Below, one piece after another: positions 59,462 to 64,000 of a DNA stretch of 64,000 bases. The DNA is from Pollutimonas thiosulfatoxidans. Lineage in GTDB: Bacteria; Pseudomonadota; Gammaproteobacteria; Burkholderiales; Burkholderiaceae_B. The position numbers and the translations under genes were made by a program. The DNA lies in NCBI RefSeq assembly GCF_004022565.1, contig NZ_CP022987.1, positions 496,001 to 560,000 of the forward strand, read 5' to 3'. The first letter of the stretch is position 1, and each line of letters begins with the position of its first letter. The notes beneath the pieces are model-generated. The model was not told where the DNA came from. It saw nothing but the letters and a program-made list of their open reading frames with translations, and did no database searches.

Positions 59462-59728
59462 TTATGATGCCTTGCGCGTAGTGCCGGTGGTGCGGGCGAA
59501 ACGGGCGCGGAATTTTTCAACGCGGCCGGTTTCAACGATGCGCGTTTGCGCCCCGGTGTAAAACGGATGCGATTCAGACGTTACTTCGCACTTGAACAAG
59601 GGGTAGGTTTTACCGTCAAGTTCGACCGTCTCGCGGCTGTTAAGTGTAGAGCGCGAGACAAATTTCGTGCCTGTTTGCTGATCCAGAAACACCACTTCGC
59701 GGTATTCGGGGTGGATGCCTTCTTTCAT
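59462..59728 (-). CDS. rpmE2: 50S ribosomal protein L31 type B
   Basis: An 88-residue L31. The start MKEGIHPEYREVVFLDQQTG at 59728 is canonical; 18 upstream in-frame codons are rejected. It has only one Cys (FKCEV), so it lacks the zinc-binding pair of type A L31 and is the type B paralogue used when zinc is scarce in several bacteria. FYTGAQTRIVETGRVEKFRARF is typical. No clear Zur box was found upstream. Confidence 0.95.
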   Translation of the reverse strand: MKEGIHPEYREVVFLDQQTGTKFVSRSTLNSRETVELDGKTYPLFKCEVTSESHPFYTGAQTRIVETGRVEKFRARFARTTGTTRKAS

Positions 59729-59818
59729 GATCGGTTCCTGTGTTCGTATAAACGGGTCGCCAGCCATATGTTTATCGCACATGACAACGTATCCAAGGTA
59801 GCCAAAGATTTTAGCGCA

Positions 59819-60673
59819 CTACAGATCAGTACGCAACTTCCATAATTCAGGAAACAGCACAACATCGAGCATCTTGCGCAAGTAAGACACGCCCGACGTA
59901 CCGCCGGTGCCGCGCTTGAAGCCGATTATGCGTTCCACCGTGGTCACATGGCGAAAGCGCCATAGGCGGAAGGCATCTTCCAGGTCGGTAAGTTTCTCGC
60001 CGAGTTGATAGAGATCCCAGTACTGCTCGGGCTGGCGATAAACCGTCAGCCAGGCCTGCTCCACTTCGGCGCTGGCAACGTAGGCTAGTGTCCAGTCTCG
60101 TTGCAGATAGTTGACCGGGACCGGCAGGCCGTGGCGCGCCAGCGTCTTAAGGGCTTCGTCGTACAACGAGGGGGACTCGTACATGCGTTGGACTTGCGCG
60201 AGCAGCTCGGGTCTATGGGCATGCGGCTTGAGCATGGCCGCGTTCTTGTTGCCCAGAGCAAACTCGATCTGCCGGTACTGGAAACTTTGAAAACCGCTGG
60301 ACTTGGCCAGGTAGGGGCGCAGTGCCGAGTATTCCGGCGGCGTCATCGTGGCCAGGACATCCCAGGCATGCACCAGTTGCTCCATGATCTTGCTGACGCG
60401 TGCCAGCATCTTGAAGCATGGCTGCAAACGGTCGGCAGCCAGGTTCTGCATGGCGCCGGCCAGCTCGTGCAGCATCAGCTTCATCCAAAGCTCACTGGTT
60501 TGGTGCTGCACGATGAACAGCATTTCGTTGTGTTCTGGCGACAAGGGATGCTGGGCGCCCAACAGTTCGTCCAGATGCAGATAGTCGCCATAGCTCATGT
60601 CGCTGGAGAAATCCAGTTGTGCTTTCTCTTGGTCGACGATGGTGGCGCCGGCTGGGGTGGTGGATGAAGTCAT
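59819..60673 (-). CDS. kynA: Tryptophan 2,3-dioxygenase
   Basis: A 284-residue heme enzyme that opens the tryptophan ring to N-formylkynurenine. Motifs: MSYGDYLHLDELLGAQHPLS, FIVQHQTSELWMKLMLHEL (His and substrate contacts), SGFQSFQYRQIEFALGNKN and the heme-ligand region LWRFRHVTTVERIIGFKRGTGGTSGVSYL. The ATG overlaps the kynB stop (ATGA), so kynB-kynA is one operon. Confidence 0.96.
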   Translation of the reverse strand: MTSSTTPAGATIVDQEKAQLDFSSDMSYGDYLHLDELLGAQHPLSPEHNEMLFIVQHQTSELWMKLMLHELAGAMQNLAADRLQPCFKMLARVSKIMEQLVHAWDVLATMTPPEYSALRPYLAKSSGFQSFQYRQIEFALGNKNAAMLKPHAHRPELLAQVQRMYESPSLYDEALKTLARHGLPVPVNYLQRDWTLAYVASAEVEQAWLTVYRQPEQYWDLYQLGEKLTDLEDAFRLWRFRHVTTVERIIGFKRGTGGTSGVSYLRKMLDVVLFPELWKLRTDL

Positions 60674-61323
60674 GATGTCGTCGAGTAGTCAAAATGGGGC
60701 AAACTGCGCAGCACTGCCCTGACAGGGCTGGCATCGGCCTGTGCAAGGGCCAGTGGCAGCGCGATAAGCTCGTAATCGCCTTCGGGTACGTCGTCGAGCA
60801 CCAGGTTCTCGAGCACGCGCATATCGTATTGCAGTATGGCCTGATGGCTGTCCAATGACTTGCTGGTGGCAGGGTCTATGCTGGGTGTGTCCAAACCCAC
60901 AAGCCTTACCCCAATGCTCGCGCAGTAGGCAATGGTGGTGGGGTCGAAGGCTGCAAAATCGTCCGTCCAGGCATCCACGCTGGCGCGTTGGCGGGTACGT
61001 ACCAGCAGACGATCCGGTGCGCCGCCCATGCGTGCCTGGATATCTGCGACACGGATCAGGGGGCCGCAATTCAGTACATGCAGCACTCGGCACGGCCCCA
61101 GGAAGGGCTCGAGCGCCAGTTGACCAACGGCTGCACCGTCGGCGCAGTAGTGCAGTGGTGCATCGGCATGCGCGCCCACGTGGGGCGATAAGGTGATGCG
61201 GCTGACATTCACCGGGCAGTCCGGCCCCAGTTCGGCGCTCCAGCTTTGCTGGTAGGGTGTGTCGCCGGGAAAGACGGGCGATTGTGCCGTAACCTGCGGA
61301 GAAATATCCCACAACTGTTGCAT
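60670..61323 (-). CDS. kynB: Kynurenine formamidase
   Basis: A 217-residue cyclase-type hydrolase converting N-formylkynurenine to kynurenine. The metal-binding motif SPHVGAHADAPLHYCADG is intact, and DTPSIDPATSKSLDSHQAIL is typical of KynB. It is first in a two-gene operon with kynA; kynU (kynureninase), often found between or beside them in relatives, is absent. Confidence 0.95.
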   Translation of the reverse strand: MQQLWDISPQVTAQSPVFPGDTPYQQSWSAELGPDCPVNVSRITLSPHVGAHADAPLHYCADGAAVGQLALEPFLGPCRVLHVLNCGPLIRVADIQARMGGAPDRLLVRTRQRASVDAWTDDFAAFDPTTIAYCASIGVRLVGLDTPSIDPATSKSLDSHQAILQYDMRVLENLVLDDVPEGDYELIALPLALAQADASPVRAVLRSLPHFDYSTTS

Positions 61324-61348
61324 GATCGAATCTGCTCAGGGCTGGTTT

Positions 61349-61372
61349 AATTAATTGAAGCTTATATTAATT
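61349..61372 (-). promoter_or_regulatory. AT-rich dyad upstream of kynB
   Basis: AATTAAT (61349-61355) and ATTAATT (61366-61372) are inverted arms of a 24-bp imperfect palindrome centred on AAGCTT. It ends about 26 bases before the kynB start, a fit for an Lrp/AsnC-type KynR operator overlapping the promoter. No kynR gene is in the window. Confidence 0.5.
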
Positions 61373-61419
61373 GGCCCGTGAATGTCAGCGATTTTTTCCA
61401 TCTGAACGCTGCGCCGGCT

Positions 61420-62121
61420 TTATATCTGTCCGCGTTCCGCCAAGGATATCGCCCCAGCCCCCGTGACGATAAGGTGATCGAGCAAGCGAATGTCCACCAA
61501 TGCCAGTGCGTGTTTCAGGTGCCGGGTAAGTGCCAAGTCGGCTTCGCTGGGTTCAGCCACGCCGGAAGGATGGTTGTGCGCCAGGATCAGTGCCGCAGCA
61601 TGGTGGCGCAGGCCGGCCTTGATGACCTCACGGGGGTAGACCGACGCCTGGGTGAGCGTGCCCCTGGAGATTTCTTCGCTGGTGATCAAGCGAAACTGGC
61701 TGTCCAGGTACAAGGCTATGCAGTGCTCTACGGACAAATGGCCCAGTTTTGCCGTGCAGTAATGCTTGACCCGCTGGGGTTGGTCCAGCGCATGGCCGGT
61801 TTTCAAGTCTTCTTCAAGGGCGCGGCGGTTCAGTTCGTTGATGGCGATTAGTTCGCAGGTTTTGGCTGCGCCCAGGCCCTTGATCCCCAGGAGCGTCTGT
61901 GCATCGGCCGAAAGCAGCCCGCGCAGGCCGTTGAACTGCGTGATTAATTGCCGTGCCAGCGTTACGGCGTCGCAGCCCGGGGCGCCCGTGCGCAAAACAA
62001 TGGCGAGGAGTTCCGGCGAGGTCAACACTTGTACCCCGTGGGCCAGCAGACGTTCGCGCGGACGTTCTGGGGTCTGGATGCTGTGGATGGTCATGGCAGT
62101 CATGCGAGGTTGATTAAGCAC
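61420..62121 (-). CDS. radC: RadC-family JAB1/MPN-domain protein
   Basis: A 233-residue protein. An N-terminal helix-hairpin-helix-like domain (PRERLLAHGVQVLTSPELLAIVLRTG, GIKGLGAAKTCELIAINEL) precedes the JAMM/MPN domain with AALILAHNHPSGVAEPSEAD, which holds the metal-binding His, His and Asp. The biological role of RadC is still unclear. The GTG at 62121 is chosen because AAGG lies 6-8 bases upstream; ATGs at 62103 and 62094 are alternatives. Confidence 0.92.
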   Translation of the reverse strand: MLNQPRMTAMTIHSIQTPERPRERLLAHGVQVLTSPELLAIVLRTGAPGCDAVTLARQLITQFNGLRGLLSADAQTLLGIKGLGAAKTCELIAINELNRRALEEDLKTGHALDQPQRVKHYCTAKLGHLSVEHCIALYLDSQFRLITSEEISRGTLTQASVYPREVIKAGLRHHAAALILAHNHPSGVAEPSEADLALTRHLKHALALVDIRLLDHLIVTGAGAISLAERGQI

Positions 62122-62249
62122 CCTCTACCTTGACAGGGTTTGCCTTGCTGTCGGCCATCTCATGCAGCACTTTGTCCGTGCGTGTTATGCCGCAGCGAGT
62201 AATCATTGCGCAAGAGGCTAAAATAGGGCAATAGCAATGCTTTCCTACG

Positions 62250-62735
62250 GTGCCAGATTTGACCTCTTCCTCCGAAACCGCCGCTGCGGTCGTTCGCCCC
62301 GACTCTTACCTGACCCTGCATTACCGCATCGACCTGCTTACCGGTCCCGCCGCAGGGTCTACCTTTGCCAATACCTTTGACGGCCGGCCCGCTACCTTGC
62401 AAATGGGAGCAGGGCAGTGGGCGCCAGGCATGGAAGGGGCCTTGATCGGTCGGGAAGAGGGCGCACAGTTTTCAATCGACCTGCCGGCTGTCCAGGCTTA
62501 TGGCGAGCGGAATCCCGATCTCTTGCAATGGGTCAGTCGCAGCATGCTGGACCAGCACGCTGCACCCGACTCGTCCTTCGCGCCGGGCGACATGGTCGAG
62601 TTCTCGGCACCCAATGGTGGCCGTTACTCGGGTGTGCTCAAGCAATGGCGCGATGACGCCGCCATGTTCGATTTCAATCACCCGCTTGCAGGCGCAGACC
62701 TGCATATCGATGTTTCCTTGTTGGGAGTCTTGTGA
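62250..62735 (+). CDS. FKBP-type peptidyl-prolyl isomerase (SlpA/FkpB-like)
   Basis: A 161-residue protein with FKBP/SlyD-type motifs: VVRPDSYLTLHYRIDL, then STFANTFDGRPATLQMGAGQWAPGMEGALIGREEGAQFSIDLPAVQAYGERNPDL, then FDFNHPLAGADLHIDVSLLGV. This is the short FKBP with an IF insert, next to ispH as in E. coli fkpB-ispH. The GTG start at 62250 is the only early one. The stop overlaps the ispH ATG. Confidence 0.93.
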   Translation: MPDLTSSSETAAAVVRPDSYLTLHYRIDLLTGPAAGSTFANTFDGRPATLQMGAGQWAPGMEGALIGREEGAQFSIDLPAVQAYGERNPDLLQWVSRSMLDQHAAPDSSFAPGDMVEFSAPNGGRYSGVLKQWRDDAAMFDFNHPLAGADLHIDVSLLGVL

Positions 62736-63703
62736 TGTCAGGCCAGAACTTGCCCGATACCCTGGAAGTCGTGCTCGCTGAGCCCAGGGGTTTTTGTGCC
62801 GGTGTCGACCGCGCCATCGATATTGTCGAGCGCGCTCTTGAACTGCATGGGGCGCCCATCTATGTCCGCCACGAAATCGTCCACAATCGCTATGTCGTGG
62901 AGGATCTGCGCCAGAAGGGCGCCATCTTTATTGACGAACTGCACCAGGCGCCTGCCGGTGCCATTGTGGTGTTTTCGGCGCACGGCGTGGCCCGGACGGT
63001 GCGCGAAGAGGCCGCCAGCATGGGGCTGAAAGTCTTCGATGCCACGTGTCCCCTGGTTACCAAAGTCCATATCGAGGTCGCGCGGATGCGCGCAGCAGGG
63101 CGCGAAATCGTCATGATCGGGCACAAAGGCCACCCGGAGGTTGAGGGTACGCTGGGTCAGGCCGACGGCGGCATGTACCTGGTCGAAACGCCCGACGATG
63201 TGGCGGCCTTGCAGGTGACAGACCCCGAAAACCTGGCCTTCGTGACCCAGACCACCTTGTCAGTGGACGATGCGGCGGTGGTGGCCCAGGCCTTGCGTAC
63301 CCGTTTTCCCAGCATTGTCGAGCCCAAGAAAAGCGATATCTGCTACGCCACACAGAACCGGCAGGATGCAGTCAAGATCATGGCCCCGCAGTGCGATCTG
63401 GTATTGGTCGTTGGCAGCCCCAACAGCTCGAACTCCAATCGCTTGCGCGAGGTGGCCGAACGCAAGGGCGCTGCCGCCTATCTTATCGACACCCCCGACA
63501 TGATCGATCCGCAGTGGCTGGCCAAGACAAAAAGAGTCGGCGTCACGGCGGGGGCCTCGGCGCCTGAAGTCCTTGTAGAGCAAGTTATTGCGCGCTTGAA
63601 AGAGCTGGGTGCCGCCTCGGTACGCACCCTGGACGGCACACCAGAAAACGTGTCATTCCCGCTACCCAAGGAGCTCTCACGCAAGATCAAGGAAGCACCA
63701 TGA
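62735..63703 (+). CDS. ispH: 4-hydroxy-3-methylbut-2-enyl diphosphate reductase
   Basis: A 322-residue Fe-S enzyme for the last step of the MEP isoprenoid pathway. The three cluster cysteines lie in EPRGFCAGVDRAIDI (Cys21), FDATCPLVTKVH and SDICYATQNRQ. VGSPNSSNSNRLREVAE is the substrate-binding motif. The ATG at 62735 is preferred over the GTG at 62732 because GGGAG is 7 bases upstream. The stop overlaps the maiA ATG. Confidence 0.97.
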   Translation: MSGQNLPDTLEVVLAEPRGFCAGVDRAIDIVERALELHGAPIYVRHEIVHNRYVVEDLRQKGAIFIDELHQAPAGAIVVFSAHGVARTVREEAASMGLKVFDATCPLVTKVHIEVARMRAAGREIVMIGHKGHPEVEGTLGQADGGMYLVETPDDVAALQVTDPENLAFVTQTTLSVDDAAVVAQALRTRFPSIVEPKKSDICYATQNRQDAVKIMAPQCDLVLVVGSPNSSNSNRLREVAERKGAAAYLIDTPDMIDPQWLAKTKRVGVTAGASAPEVLVEQVIARLKELGAASVRTLDGTPENVSFPLPKELSRKIKEAP

Positions 63704-64000
63704 AGCTTTATAGTTATTTCCGCAGTTCGGCAGCCTACCGCGTGCGTATCGCGCTGAATCTGAAGGGCATCGCTTACGAGACCGTGCCGGTTCATTTGAT
63801 GAAAGACGGCGGGCAGCAACTGATGGCCGACTATCGGTCCTTGAATCCCACGGCGCTGGTTCCCACACTGGTCGATGATGACCTTGCCGTGGGCCAGTCG
63901 ATGGCGATCCTGGAATACCTCGAAGAAACCCATCCCCAGCCGCCGCTGTTGCCCGGCGATGCCAAAGGCCGTGCCCGCGTGCGCGCCATTGCCCAGACCA
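63700..64000 (+). CDS. maiA: Maleylacetoacetate isomerase (N-terminal part)
   Basis: The first 100 codons of a zeta-class glutathione S-transferase run off the right edge. The motif SSAAYRVRIALNLKGI carries the catalytic Ser region, and LNPTALVPTLVDDD, SMAILEYLEETHP with the glutathione-contact Ser complete the thioredoxin-like domain. It isomerises maleylacetoacetate in tyrosine/phenylalanine breakdown. The ATG overlaps the ispH stop (ATGA). Confidence 0.9.
   Translation, partial: MKLYSYFRSSAAYRVRIALNLKGIAYETVPVHLMKDGGQQLMADYRSLNPTALVPTLVDDDLAVGQSMAILEYLEETHPQPPLLPGDAKGRARVRAIAQT

Noticed and set aside
1..64000. CRISPR arrays, insertion sequences, prophage, tRNA or rRNA genes, or a defence island
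   Set aside because: No regularly spaced repeats, transposase, integrase or tRNA-like cloverleaf was seen; nearly all DNA is explained by housekeeping or metabolic genes.

Overview
The window is a stretch of chromosome from a moderately GC-rich betaproteobacterium, most likely of the family Alcaligenaceae (Bordetella/Achromobacter/Pusillimonas relatives). This rests on protein character and on gene order: fabF-rpoE-rseA-rseB-mucD-lepA-lepB-rnc-era-recO, pyrG-kdsA-DUF1330-eno-ftsB, and leuS-lptE-holA-proA. No tRNA, rRNA, CRISPR array, insertion sequence or prophage was seen. Coding density is high, and many start/stop codons overlap (ATGA or TTGA), which implies translationally coupled operons.

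Layout. 1-9904: the end of fabF, a short YgfX-like protein, the sigma-E envelope-stress module (rpoE, rseA, rseB, mucD), then lepA, lepB, rnc, era, recO and a PIN-domain protein, closed by a strong bidirectional terminator. 9988-14003: a Bax-inhibitor-like membrane protein, pepA-holC and lptF, with no lptG beside it. 14000-19928: a LysR regulator, an orphan ABC substrate-binding protein, methylmalonate-semialdehyde dehydrogenase, a CysB-type regulator whose promoter overlaps the preceding terminator, a DUF2325 gene under an apparent Fur box, and an NlpC/P60 lipoprotein. 20099-30510: acyl-CoA metabolism (acs, ETF-QO, thioesterase, scoAB), a GlcG-like protein, two transporters and an aminopeptidase P.

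30640-37358: the housekeeping run pyrG-kdsA-DUF1330 and eno-ftsB, split by an MFS pump plus MarR regulator with a 16-bp perfect palindrome at its promoter. 37378-43101: an orphan TadE-like protein, hslO next to a degenerate AMP-binding protein, an RDD membrane protein, an unrecognised 62-aa protein behind a dyad-rich promoter, and a THUMP RNA methyltransferase. 43114-49337: a minus-strand block leuS-lptE-holA-proA-hemJ that runs on into the methyltransferase gene. 49514-59363: ribosomal protein genes rpmB-rpmG, a Bcr/CflA pump, cfa, a ProXWV-type osmolyte importer, a MATE pump and an ArnT-like glycosyltransferase. 59462-64000: rpmE2, kynB-kynA (no kynU), radC, an SlpA-type peptidyl-prolyl isomerase, ispH and the start of maiA.

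Most of the window is ordinary core genome and I found no convincing undescribed multi-gene system. The items most worth a second look are the degenerate AMP-binding protein beside hslO, the Fur-box DUF2325 protein with a cysteine cluster, the MFS/MarR pair inserted between conserved neighbours, the terminator/promoter/SD overlap at the CysB-like gene, the orphan TadE protein, and the dyad-rich promoter of the 62-aa protein. All functional calls come from reading protein motifs and context; no database search was run.
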